From Gibbula magus (lineage: Eukaryota; Mollusca; Gastropoda; Trochida; Trochidae), in assembly GCA_936450465.1 (NCBI GenBank), contig OW388296.1, positions 50,233,750 through 50,297,749 of the forward strand: a stretch of DNA of 64,000 nt, read 5' to 3'. The notes below the pieces were generated by a model that saw nothing but the letters and a program-made list of their open reading frames with translations, ran no database searches and was not told where the DNA came from. The translations under genes and the position numbers were made by a program. This document shows positions 50,382-62,348 of this stretch, in pieces. Positions within the stretch are counted from its first letter, which is position 1, and every line of letters begins with the position of its first letter.

Positions 50382-51591
50382 AGGCCGGGTCACACTGTCC
50401 CGAATATGACAAAAGATGCCAACACGAATTAGAAAATTCTCATTTCGCACGAATTTGGTTTCGATTTTGGTTAAAAACTAATCAAAATCCGGAGCAGGTA
50501 CGATGCAGTCAAAAGGCAATACGATGTAACACGATGTAATACGACGTAACACACGACTACAATGCGAATGCAATGCGAATGTCGGGTCGATCGTCGCATT
50601 GGCCTAACGTTATATAGTCTGTAAGAATACAACACGATGACAGCATGATGGCAACACGACGTCGAATGAAGAGTTCGACGAGTATGCGATGAGAATACGA
50701 AGATGAGCTTGGTGATACAAGCATCACGTGACATCCACATTATATAACTATGTTGCTGTGACGGTTGGCCTCTCGGTGTCGGCCCGGGAAAGCTTAATTT
50801 CAAATGTTAGGAAATACTGGAACAGCGTAATATAGACTTTGTTTTAGTATGGCAGAGAAAGCATAAACCTGATTACTGCTATGAAAACAAGAGATTGCCG
50901 AAATGAGTTAACCGCACTTTTTCTCTTTTAACTCTGATTACTCCTTTATACACCATGGAGAATCATTTTAAACATGTTATATTATATGGAACTTGGTGCA
51001 TGGTGCTACATATCAAAGTTACATACAACATTTTTGAAGTTTTTAAAATTTAAAAATGTTTTTCTCTAATATAAAAAAGAAAGAAAAAAAATGTCGAACC
51101 CCTGAATCCCCACTGCCCAATTACCACTCTGGATAAGCTTATGAGTTAATTATATAATTAGGATGACTATTGAGCAATGGAGCAAACATATAGTCAATAA
51201 AGTTGCTGAAACCAGTCTAGCGTGAGTTGCCATGACAGCAGGAAATCACGTGACCCTTTCCGCCTTCGGTTGCACCATCGGCGGATGTTCGAAAATCTTT
51301 GTGTGTTAAAAAACTTCTGAACCCGCGTACGAATCTTCATTTTCGTGGTCAGCCCGTGTCTCAATCTTTCCCTTCGCACGACCATCGAGATGCAATCTTG
51401 TTACTTCTTTTCATTATCGTACTCTCATCGTCTGTCCATCGGTACCATCGCCAAAATATTAAACACTTTGCTCCTCGATTGTCACAAGAAGGCAACGCGA
51501 CTATCTTCAATCCTCGTGATTACCTGCGTATAACCATCGTTTAAGCATTGCGATGCTATCACGATGGAACTTAAGTAAGAATATTTTCATT

Positions 51592-51624
<33 letters not shown>

Positions 51625-52331
51625 ATACATATATGTATTTATATACGATACCTATATGAATACATTCCATGTTTAATATAATGCATGCTTATACATGTAC
51701 GTAATGAGTTTTTTATAGTACAGATACATTTTCCAGATGCATGTATACCTAAGTGGTAAATATAAGGTACTATATATTTCATACTCATTGTGATATATAG
51801 AGGTATTGTTACATATATTACACAGGTTATAATATGTAATATTTATATCATTACATGTCTCATATTGACATAAACCTTTTGATGTAGTAAATGCCCTCGT
51901 AACCTAGTCAATACGACATGGTATAATCACCGTGTGCATTCTTGCAAGGTATGATCGCAGTCGCGTTGTCTTCTTATGACTTCGGTCATCTTCGTGTTAC
52001 ATTCGTATGGCCTTCGCTTGTGAAATATGCCCTATGGTTCCGATGGACAGGCGAAGGCAAATACGATGATGATACGAATCATACGATGTCATCTCGATAG
52101 ACATACGAAGGGCACGATGAGGACACGAATGCACCACGAAACTAACATGTCAAATATTTTGCTCGCTCTCCCGATGTTGCCGCCGAACAGAGAAGAATTC
52201 CGCCGATGACCAAACGAATGCTTAAGATGCGTTTACGAATGGCCCGATTGCTTACGATCCTTTGCGAATTTGAACATTTTCAAATTCGTGTTTCCATCTT
52301 TTGTCAAATTCGGCACAGTGTGAACCGGCCT
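50382..52331. mobile_element. 1.95-kb TTAA-site DNA element with AGGCCGG termini
   Basis: The left end AGGCCGGGTCACACTG and the inverted right end AGGCCGGTTCACACTG are followed on both sides by GACAAAAGATG, giving inverted repeats of about 50 bp. The left flank is TTAA (50378-50381); the right is TTAC. The empty site in unit 4 (near 43633) reads GTTAACTATAATTG, so the target was TTAA. Subterminal regions are unusually rich in ACGATG and ACGAAT words. No transposase frame was found. Confidence 0.82.
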
Positions 52332-53413
52332 TTACTATAATTGAATCGTGTAGTCCGTAACAACGTCATAGACAGTTCGGGAAGCAGGAAATTCGTGGTT
52401 GCATTTAAAATTCGCCGCATATGAAATACTTTGATACCGACAATGAAAGCGAAATGTATCCGAATCTTATTTTCATGTACAACCCTTGAACTGTAAGTAT
52501 ATTATATTGTGTACTCGCCGAAGATGCAGCTATTCGCGATGTCAATGTTCCATACTGGTCAAATGTGAAACGTTCTAAAGCAATGCCAAACCATCTTGAC
52601 TTATATCTAGCATATCAAGTTGTGAAAATGAAATGTAAAGTTTTTGTGTTTAATTCAAAAGTAGTTCCGTTTCAACTTGATTCTAACTAAGAGGGCGTTA
52701 GTTATGAGATCGTTTGAATTTTGAGTCAGATTGGTAGACACAAGTCAACGTGATACGACATACGTGTGACGAGCGTGGTTATTATGTTATTAGTTGTACG
52801 TTCACCACATGTGTAATAAATAGAGAATATAAGAGACTTGTCAATGTTAGTTTACATTTTGTTCAATGAATGATATATGTAATATCATTAAATACAAGGG
52901 TAAGATTCCAACTACCATCCAAACTTATTTTTCATTAATGTTAAAGGAAAGATGTCCATCTATAACACAGTTCTGCCGTTCGATTCACAGTGATGTTGTC
53001 AAGTTTCATACATCATAGCATTGCGAATCATCTACTTTAAGCGATTTCTCGTGTGTTTTTGGTGATACAAATACTTCTTATCAAAACGTGTGAAAGTAAC
53101 ATTTTGGGTTCTCTGTAAATGTGTTTGTTTTGGAAGAGTTACATTATTGATTTAGAAACTGATTAACTTGGAATAGAATATGACGTTCTAATCACCAATA
53201 TATTGGAATATAACAGCCTCATTAATATCACATGCGAGCTAGTGAGAAGCTAATGAGAAGCAATTTAATTATCAAGTTATTATTCATGATAATGTATTTG
53301 TGTTCTTTAATGTCAATTTGAAAAAAGTAGATATACTATTTTGGCCAAATTAAACATGTTTTCACTATCAACACGATATTCTTATACTTCGTTAGCTTTG
53401 AATATGCAGCTTT

Positions 53414-55315
53414 AACTTTCTATGATTGCTTACTAGATAATATTACTGTTAACCTAATTGGAGCATGTATACATTCTGTTATTTATAACAAACTTTATCA
53501 TTGACGTCACTTTGTATTTCATTCTGTATCATATGTTGTATGGGAGCGGTGTTAATATAAGCTACACAGCTTGTTCATCAATCCCAATTCATTTCATGAA
53601 TAAAAATATGTTTAAACCATTTCTCTACAGTTGTATTACACTGAATAAAATAACTGCCTCAATGTAAGTAATTGTAAATGTACAAGATTATAAATTTAAC
53701 GATAGCTCGATTTTTTTCCCTCTAAAAACTGTAAACCGGTAACATTGTTGAAAGTTATAATGCAATTATTCTATTATGAATAAAATGCCACCAGGAGAAA
53801 CATTTACTCAGTAGATTTCAAACTATACAGGCCTCTTGAAACTTAAAATCAAGCACAACAAAAAAATAAACGATAATTACGTTTACAATTGAAATGATTC
53901 ATTTCAAAGCATATTGTAGCCTATAAAATAACCCAACGCTCCGCCCGATTGGTAAAAGAACCAAACTAAAACCAGCAACTGAATATTGAAAAATCCTTCA
54001 AAAACTCTGAAATTACTCCCTACAGACGCACAAATACCCATTCTATCGGAAACTTACAATGTCAAAAGTTGTTATTGTGTTTTAAACGAATCATCGACGA
54101 AAATCGACAAATCACCTAAGGATTACATTGTAGCAACTCCTGTGTATGACGTCACATCGCTAACGAATTCGAAGGTTATGCTACACTGAGGGGCCGCGGA
54201 AAACTGTTTCAAGAATAAGTTAATTAGCAGGCCAAATTTACTTACCTCGAAGGGCTATATCTTGATAAGTAGGTGACGCTTCGAAATAATCTTTTTTGTT
54301 TTGTTTATTTGAAAGTATTGTCTATATGAATAAACGAATTAACATCGAGCAACACAGAAGGAGTTTATTATTTATTATTTAATAAAGAAGTTGGTCCTCC
54401 ATGAAATATTTGTCTTCTTTATATAGAGTCTATACATTCAGACGTGTTGTCAACTGAGAGACCAATGATGATATTTTGGGCAGTGTTTAGATAAAGTTAT
54501 GAAGTTTTGGTAGTTAATTTATGATGTACAGTACTATATATTACTTAATACTGTTTAAACTTAATCTTTTATTAAACTAAGTATACATTATCAATACATT
54601 TAAAACAAAATACAATATGTATAATACAATACTATACATACAATAAAATACACTTCAATACAAAGACACGTTAATACACGTTAATTAATTATCTTATTTG
54701 TTGCGATTTCACAACTAGGTGACGTCAATAACAATTAACGATAACAATTTGGATTGGAGACAGATGTGTGCCTTCCATTATATAAAGGTGTAGCATATTT
54801 AACAAAATAACTAGCATAAACTTTTGGTTGAAATAGGAGAGGGAAGATTTCTTGTTAGTTTTAATGAGTAATCATTTAATTAAGGACTCGTGCAATCTCT
54901 AATACTAAATGCTGTGTGGAAGTTTGAAGGTAGCTTATTTGGATCTCACTTTGGGTGCGGGACTTTGCGATAAGTAAATACCCATCGCGTAAAGTAAATA
55001 TCCACCGTCGCGGGTCTGTTTCCTCAGGGTAGTGGGTAAACGCTAGGGTGTGTCCAATTAGCCAGAACAGCGATATATTTTATAACTAAAAGTATATATG
55101 TAAAATAAAAATTGATGTTATAAAAGGACTTCCTCCACTTCTTACGCTGAAATTCAGTGTAGCATTGCACCCAAACCTTACTGCGCGCCGAACAGTTCTC
55201 TACTGCAGAAAAAGTTGCCGTGTGCACTGATTCAACTGATAGTGTATCACTGTGATCAGCATACATACCTTGCCACGTTTCTTTCTTTCTCTTTTCCCCA
55301 GCCAGTGTGGGTGTA

Positions 55316-55347
<32 letters not shown>

Positions 55348-55425
55348 GATCAAACCCCCTGGATACTCCCTCTAGTCCCTCTAGCGTGCTCGCCATTCAC
55401 CCATTTATATGCGACAATATATCAT
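53414..55425. other. Non-repeated spacer between units 5 and 6
   Basis: I see no exon, RNA gene or repeat family here except the poly-G tract at its right side. The 109-codon minus-strand frame at 55024-55353 is created by that tract. Confidence 0.45.
55316..55346. repeat. Poly(G) run of 31
   Basis: An uninterrupted G homopolymer in an AT-rich context. Its true length is uncertain in any assembly. Confidence 0.9.
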
Positions 55426-55688
55426 GAGTGTCTGATATCATACGGCGTAATATAGTCCATACTCATGAAGAACGATAGTTAGCTATCATGCCCTAAATAG
55501 GCTAATTATAGATAATTGGTTAATTAAAGCTAATTATGAAACGAACCCACTTGACCTTTCATTATAAGGCTACACAATCCTGTCTCTGTTTGGGATGTCA
55601 TCTAAGTTAACATCCTCGTTTTAGGTGAAGTAACTGCTTGTGACGGCCCACATTATGCAAACAGTGAGAATACAGGAAGGTCTTGGCA

Positions 55689-55815
55689 ATGAAATCTCTT
55701 GAATACGGTACTCTGATGATCGTCGTGCTGGCGATCGTGACGATCACTAATGCTAAGGTCGTTCTCCGTCGGGTTGATTTCCAGCATGTCGACCCTTCCT
55801 GGGAGGATCCACGAC
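55689..55815 (+). CDS. Secreted cysteine-rich peptide gene 6, exon 1
   Basis: Forty-two codons plus one base: MKSLEYGTLMIVVLAIVTIT, then NAKVVLRRVDFQHVDPSWED and PR. The signal is clearly homologous to genes 1-5 but diverged (NA at the likely cleavage site), while the pro-region is unrelated in sequence. The donor C-GTAAGT is strong and phase 1 matches exon 2 at 57505. The upstream block (GTCTGATATCATACGGCGTA and onward) is a diverged version of the other promoters, without a clear TATA at the same place. This is the oldest-looking and best preserved paralogue. Confidence 0.7.
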
Positions 55816-56335
55816 GTAAGTTACATGTTTAATACTCGTAATTCAAGATAAGTTATTTGAGGGAATTCATGTTGGTGATAAAGGCATGGCAGAGTTTTAA
55901 AGAAAATCTTAGACTACTACATCATATTACCATAGCTATGTTCTATTAGAGGCTTGTGATAAGATATGAACACCGTTCATGAACTTTCGAAAACGTCACT
56001 TTTGTAAGTATGTAGAAATTAATCTGATCTATACATCTTTATTAAATTCATTTTAAAGATTTAATTTAAAAACTATTGTTATAACGTTTTTGTACAATTA
56101 TTTTTTTATAAATTAGTTTGACTTGTTTGAATAAAGAAAACATATTTGAGAAGAAATCTTCCAACAGTCACAGATGTACCCTGTGAATTTTAGGGATTAT
56201 GTTACACATATTAATTACACATATTAATTTAATAATGAACAAACTGATAACAAATAAACTGAAAAAAAGTGTATCTACATAAGTTGAAAATAACGTAATT
56301 TAAAAAATAAATCTTCAATTATACAATTCTTGTAC

Positions 56336-56405
56336 TCTTTTCATTGCGGGATTCGAACTCAGACCCTCAGAATCAGACACCAATCGCCAGCACTGTCTGT
56401 CTCAA
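56336..56405 (-). repeat. tRNA-derived segment in intron 1 of gene 6
   Basis: A related copy of the 17676-17760 sequence; the minus strand carries a box B-like GAGTTCGAATCCCG. Confidence 0.4.
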
Positions 56406-57059
56406 CAGTAAATCCAATTGAGACTTATAAACATACGTGACATGGTACTGACATCGTCTACATTTTTGTGATAACGCTAATGTCTGAGAATTATTTGATA
56501 ATTGGTAATCATTATCATTATCCTTAATACCATGTTTCTTTAAACCGCATGACTGACATTCTAGAAGAATTTCAAGTACTAGGAAACAAAGCGTTCTTTT
56601 TAATTTACATTATTTCATGGCGCCAGGGAATGCCATATTCTGTTATTTTTTCAAAGATGTTACATAATTTTTATATATTTGCATTTCTTCAGCAGTCATA
56701 GATACATAGACAATATCCGAGACTTGTCGATGACATTTTACGTTATTGTATAAGAGTTTAGGGGCGTGAATTGTCGGAATGTAACGAGATCAACACCCTA
56801 CATGTATGTCATTTAAAATCTCCTGTATCCAGACACACAAGAGACGTGTTCAGGACTGCGAGTACTCGCTTGGCGTGTACGAGCGTACCCGCGAACGGCT
56901 ACTGAACGGAAACAGGGCTCGCGAGTACTTCCAAAAATAATTCGGTGATCATCTTGGACGCCATCTTAAATAGAACACTTTTCCGGGGGTCCTACTTTGG
57001 TAAACTTTTAGTATGTTATAAAGTACACTAAAGAAACCTTTTGTAGCAATTTTGGGGGG

Positions 57060-57395
57060 TTCAACTGTATTTGTAGCTGACTAGTGCTTTAATGTCTTGA
57101 GTTCCTATAATCAAGACTCGTCAACACATTTAAGTAAATTTAATTTATATTTAAGGTTACTTAATATATCGATAACATTTGTTTATTAATTAAATTTCTA
57201 TATTTCAACACCCAAAGTGTACTTTAACAGACACAAAAGTATAATAATCTGGTGTATGAAATTGCGGCTACCTCTTTATAGATTATGTTACTATAAACAG
57301 CATACAAATCGACTTCCTCTGGTAACAGTATTTCGTTTTTGCACTGTTGAAAATGAGGAAACGTTTCTTTTGTGATTGAATGTAGTACTGTCACT
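57060..57395. repeat. Family M1 right-half copy (no LINE)
   Basis: This copy runs from the ACTCGTCAACAC junction, which lacks the LINE, to the right terminus TTCTTTTGTGATTGAATG. It lies just upstream of gene 6 exon 2. Confidence 0.55.
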
Positions 57396-57504
57396 TTTAT
57401 TACTGTTCCATTACTAGCAAACATTCAATCAACAAGCTCATACTAAAAGCTACATGTATTACATTAGAAATAAACGTTGCATATAATCTCGAATGTTGTT
57501 CCAG

Positions 57505-57641
57505 ACCCGGCAACCAGCCAAGTACCCCCAGGCATAGGGTCTGGTAACCACGACCGCTGTAGAATGTGTTGCATGCTGGGATTACAAGAATGCATCAACA
57601 TGTTCTGTCAATTAGGTAAATATCAAACAAGGATGCTATAA
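57505..57641 (+). CDS. Secreted cysteine-rich peptide gene 6, exon 2
   Basis: Joined in phase it reads HPATSQVPPGIGSGNHD, then five cysteines: C-x2-C-C-x6-C-x4-C. A donor (TTAG-GTAAAT) stands at 57615-57616, as in other family members. If it is not used, the frame runs to TAA at 57639-57641 and adds GKYQTRML, for about 87 residues in all. The domain is more acidic and hydrophobic than that of gene 1. The odd extra Cys next to the second one is Arg in the copy at 62.35 kb. The frame is open throughout and both splice sites are good, so this gene is probably functional. No exon 3 was identified. Confidence 0.66.
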
Positions 57642-57899
57642 AATTATTGATTTTAATATTTATAGATCAATGTGATGTTATAATGTTTATTTGAAAAATA
57701 TTAACATGTATGTAGATATACAATAGATTTAGATAGTTTTATCCAAAATCAAACTTCTTTGCATCTTCTACAACTACACATTCTTATACTTCGGGATGAA
57801 TCCAGTGTTGCATTTGAACCTTTACCTTTAGAATTAGGCAGTTTTACAACATAATCACTTCGGCATCGATAAAAAAGACAAGCAATGTAATTGACGTTT

Positions 57900-58879
57900 T
57901 CATGACTCGCTCGTGGAGGATATTACAGTGTAATATAGTGCAATATCGTTGCAAGCATGACGTCATGAGACATATGTTTTGACGTCATACTACGAAACTA
58001 ACAGAACTTAACAGATATTAACCATATACTAATATATGTATTAATTGTTCACGATACCATATACGTGTAAATGTATACAGCAGAATATAAGACAGCAGTT
58101 GTTTTATTGACATTGTAACGATAATTTGATCTGTACAATAATGTGGAACATTTATTATTACATTCTATTCTTTATTTTATTTCATTTATTGCTTGTTCCA
58201 ATGAAATACAAATGTATCACGTAAAAGCTGCCATGAGGGATCGTAATATATATAATATGAGGGATAATAAATAATAAATTTGTATTTTATCAGCAGTCAA
58301 AGATACAAAGAGAATATCCAAGTTTTGCCGATGTCATTTCCCTTTCACCTTTTCGACGTCTTCTCCAAAACCGCCGTTTTTTTATACAGGCATCAATCGG
58401 GATCTTATATTGTAGTTTTGATGACCCTGTGACCCCAAATATGACGTTATTGTATCAGAGCACAGGGGCGTGTATTGTCGAAAACAACTGACTAGACAGC
58501 ATGAATAGTCGACAATCAAGCCCCCCATACTATACAAATTTAAAGGGATGTAACGAGATCAACACCCCATGTCCGTTTGAAATTATACTTCAGTATGTTG
58601 TCATGCCATTATCCGATATATTATATATCATGTCAAAGTCAACACTCTTCCCTTTAAAATAAGCCATAAATACAGACATCGAGTATACGTATTTACAAAA
58701 ATATGATTTTTCAAACCTGTAAATATGATTATACAAACAAGCTGAGCCGTTTGCGCTTGAAATTTTGTTATGTAAAATCGCTTGAAATCTTCTGTTTCCT
58801 GACTGACACACCGGAGTTTCACATCTGATATCCTCACCGAGGGTCGCCATGGTTACTTTACTTCCTTAATCTCGGCGTA
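57900..58879. other. Non-coding stretch after gene 6
   Basis: It includes 58290-58570, a diverged repeat of 56690-56820 (TCAGCAGTCAAAGATACA; GTAACGAGATCAACACC). Frames of 69-86 codons on the minus strand (58590-58850) show no domain. Confidence 0.4.
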
Positions 58880-60255
58880 TACGCTCATCCGTAAAAGAAA
58901 CTATACAAAATACAAGATAGTTTAATCCACGATTGAGTAATAAACACGAGAAACAGAGAAACATAATGTCTTCAGAAGCAAATTAAAATAAATTTGAAAT
59001 TTCAAAACAGTATCTGTTCATATTTCTGAGAAACATTTTAAAAAAAGGTCGTTTTCGAATCTCCTTAAAGAGCCATCAAGGATGTTAGTGGTTCAAATAA
59101 AATACAAATTGTGGAACATATACTTATAACGTCAATCGCCAGAGACATATTTTATCTACAACATGACATGTGATAAATAATTTTCATTACGACAATGTAA
59201 TGCAATTTGGTTTCAAAGAGAAGTAACTCTTCGAGTAACGCGCGTTAAGGGTATATGACGTCATATAAACATAATCCCCTTTATTGCATAGAACGTACTT
59301 CACAGCAGCAAGCGTTTCCGAAGCGTGAAGGCTCGTCTCTAGCGCGAGTCCCAATAACAACCAATGTGCTGCACGTGCTTCTCTTGCAAATTACCCTTGT
59401 CACACATTACTAAATTCGACAATTGCTTTATAAACAGTGTTTCTAAATGTCCCGAGAATATACAAATTATTGCTTGTTTAATGTACTTTTTATTGAGATA
59501 AGACTAGTAAATTATGCCACATTTTTACTCTCATTAATTATAGAATTAAAGCAAAATACCTAGTTGGTTAAAACAATTATTCCAATATATGTAGCAAATA
59601 CATAATAAGATCAAAATGGTAAATAAATAACCGCCAACAATTTTATATTTGAATTTCTTTCATTGCTCATAGACTGTGTTATTATTTCCTCTCTTTGTTT
59701 TCAGTGTGTGAGTTAAACCACAATGCTTTGCGCTTGACAATAATAGACTGGATCTATATTTAGACTGGAAAACTCCTTTACTAATAAGTGCAATTTCTCT
59801 GCTTATTTTGGGTCGAAATTTTTTTTGAAAAATTAAGTGTATATATTTCACGGAGATAGATTTTGGGAAATTTTCCTAAATATTCATCAACATCCTTGAT
59901 AAGAGAGTAAAAAAGGCCTTTTAACTGTTTTTATGACGTCCTACAGTAAAGACTCGTCAACAGCTTTAAGTCCAAGAAAGTTACTATTAATGTCGAACAA
60001 ATTATTTATTAAATAAATTTCATGAATTTTAAAGCTAAATGGCAACCATTCTGGTCAAGAAACTTTTTGAAAAATCGATTTCAACACCCTAAGTGTACTT
60101 GAACAGACATAAAAAAAAGTATACTACATGTATTCTTGTGTATGAAATTGCCGGTACAAATAATGTCCCTATAAAGAAGCATTCAAATCGACTTCCTCCA
60201 GCAGTAGTATATCGTTTTTACAATTTTGATGAGACATTATCGGTTGAATGTAGTA
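58880..60255. mobile_element. Family M1 element without LINE (composite)
   Basis: A left end CGCTCATCCGTAAAAGAAAC and right end ending GGTTGAATG bracket M1 sequence. The LINE site at about 59960 is empty (ACTCGTCAACAG, then TTTAAGTCC). About 0.8 kb of other sequence (59.1-59.9 kb) is inserted. Confidence 0.55.
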
Positions 60256-60900
60256 CTGTCACTTTTATTACTGTTCCATTACTAGCAAACATTCAACCAA
60301 CAAGCAGTCAGGGACACGTCGGCTTTCCGTCCTTTATTTTAGACGACATGCAACCTGCAACCTGATGGTTTCTGGGCGAGTGAACTAACACTGCAACCAG
60401 ATGACACCCAATTGATTGAGCAATTGATTAGAGTTCTTAGATTTTATTTGACCAACATAATTATACATTTTTATTTTTGTCACTTTAAAAGAACTGTAGC
60501 ACCCCGTTCTTACTGAATTACAACGCTCTCACGAACGGAAACCTAATTGTTACCAATGGTTTAATAAGAACTTTGAAACAATAAAGAATCATAAGACGAA
60601 TGTGTTCCCTTTGAGCGATAATTTTAAGGTGTTCACACTAAAATGCCTGCTCTAAAGTGGTTAAAGCGTTCTCGCTGATTTAGCTATACCTCTAAGAGCT
60701 ATTGTGTATGTTAACAGACATTTCGAAAAACCTATCGTATGAAATATATACTCTTAGTTGTTCGCAGATTTAGTTTTTCGACCCAAAATAACATTGATAA
60801 GCAGAGAATTCGCGCTAATTAGTAAAGGTGTTTTACAGTCTACATATAAATCAAGTCTATTATTTAAAAGCGCAAATCATTGTGGTTTACTCCCACAATG
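59700..60900. repeat. Inverted repeat pair around 59.77 and 60.84 kb
   Basis: About 130 bp at 59700-59830 (minus) and 60772-60900 (plus) are homologous. Both can be read as FRPKI, then SREFALISKGV- and SANHCGL-like frames. The second copy lies inside the CAGTCAGGG element. Confidence 0.5.
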
Positions 60901-62275
60901 TAAACAAAAGAGACCGTTTATGAGTTGTCCAAAAAAATTATATAGTATGTTGCTTGAATTGTATAATCAATGAGAAGATAATTATAATACTATATCTGTC
61001 ATAGTTTGTTGGTATAATCACGATAAAATACCATTTAACAGGTAAAATGTATATTCACAGGATAGTTTGAAACATGATAATATGACAATGGTCACATTCA
61101 GTAATGTATGAGAAGGGACGAACACAGTTGGAAAAAAACTAGCGTCATATGGGTTGTGGCGACTCATGAAATTGATAAGCTCTGAAATGATTGTTGCTGT
61201 GTGGTTCTTTTTTATACAGAAAAGGAAAAGCTGTTAATATGACGTTAGATTCTATTGACGCGCGTTAATCTAAGGGCTACCTGTCTTTAAAGCCAAATTT
61301 CATCGGATTCTCTACCGATTGATGTCATAAATATGTTTTCCAAAACGTAATGTTGTATTTAAAACACTAACACACTCGATGGCTCTTTAACGCTCAGAGT
61401 GGAGTTTCAAATATGGCATGATGGAATGGTAAATCTTGCTGTCTAACCTCCAAATTGCATGAAACCAACCAACAGGTCGCACCATTTTTAACCGATAAGG
61501 ATAACAATGTCTTACTGATAAGGCTTATTGGGTCCAGTAATGAGATGTTTTACCCTCTACACGTAATATATTGTATAAACTTTAATAAAAACAAAAAAGA
61601 TGACACAATTGAGAACACATCATATGCAGTGACTTTAAACGTTAGTGCAAAATATTAAAAACTCAATTATGTTGTATTTTTGTTATTATTTTTTTGATTT
61701 TATGTAAGCTTACAATATTGACATTGGCACTACCGACTTGTACATTTCCACGTGTTCCACGTGCATCACGAATAGTTCATGATTTGTGTGAGCTGCCTTA
61801 TATAGACACTTTTTCTGACAAGGACACGTCTCTTTTACCCTATTATGTTAAACAAACGAAGACTGAAATCAAAACTAAATTATGTCAATTCTGTTTGTTT
61901 TGATGTAGTTTTGAGCTTGGCTTCGAGTTAGATGAACCATCGAGCACTTGAAACATGAACACCACGGCCTCATGATTCACGTGCGCGAGGGCTCTAACTG
62001 GAACACCTCGGTCTCAGTCGGTAACTCCCAAGCAGGTTCACTACAGCCATGCTGTTATATTTCTAAATATGAGACAGCATGCCGTCTTGTGAATTTGAAG
62101 ATGGCATGCCATCTTAATTTGAACATTTTGACACAATGAACTCTCCCTGAATCATTAAGACGAGATACCGTCTAATACGTTTTATAGATTGCATGCCATC
62201 TTTATAAGACAATACTTTTTAGACGGCATACCGTCTCTTGTATAACGAGACGGAAAGCCCTCATGTCCCTGACTG
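60305..62275. mobile_element. 1.97-kb element with CAGTCAGGGACA termini
   Basis: The left end CAGTCAGGGACACGTCGGCT and the inverted right end share 27 bp with about four mismatches. Both flanks carry ACAAG (60300-60304 and 62276-62280). The paralogous empty site at about 57433 reads TCAACAAGCTCATAC. The element therefore inserted just upstream of the gene 7 exon, with a 5-bp duplication. It contains diverged family B MITE sequence and a cluster of palindromes; no transposase frame was found. Confidence 0.82.
62072..62236. repeat. Five 16-bp palindromes of type AGAYGGCATRCCRTCT
   Basis: Copies start at 62072, 62099, 62158, 62186 and 62221; AGATGGCATGCCATCT and AGACGGCATACCGTCT are the best. 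They lie in the last 200 bp of the CAGTCAGGG element, which suggests subterminal binding sites for its transposase or a host factor. Confidence 0.7.
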
Positions 62276-62348
62276 ACAAGCTCATGCTAAAAGCTACATG
62301 TATTACATTAGAAATAAACGTTGCATATAATCTCGAATTTTGTTCCAG

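Larger units (their letters stand above)
49750..53413 (+). repeat. Array unit 5 (incomplete)
   Basis: Homology to unit 4 runs through exon 1 and intron 1, is broken by a 1.95-kb insertion, resumes at 52332 and stops for good at about 53413. Exons 2 and 3 are missing. Confidence 0.7.

Noticed and set aside
55024..55353. 109-codon minus-strand frame with a poly-proline start
   Set aside because: The proline run is the complement of the 31-G homopolymer; the rest has no recognisable domain.
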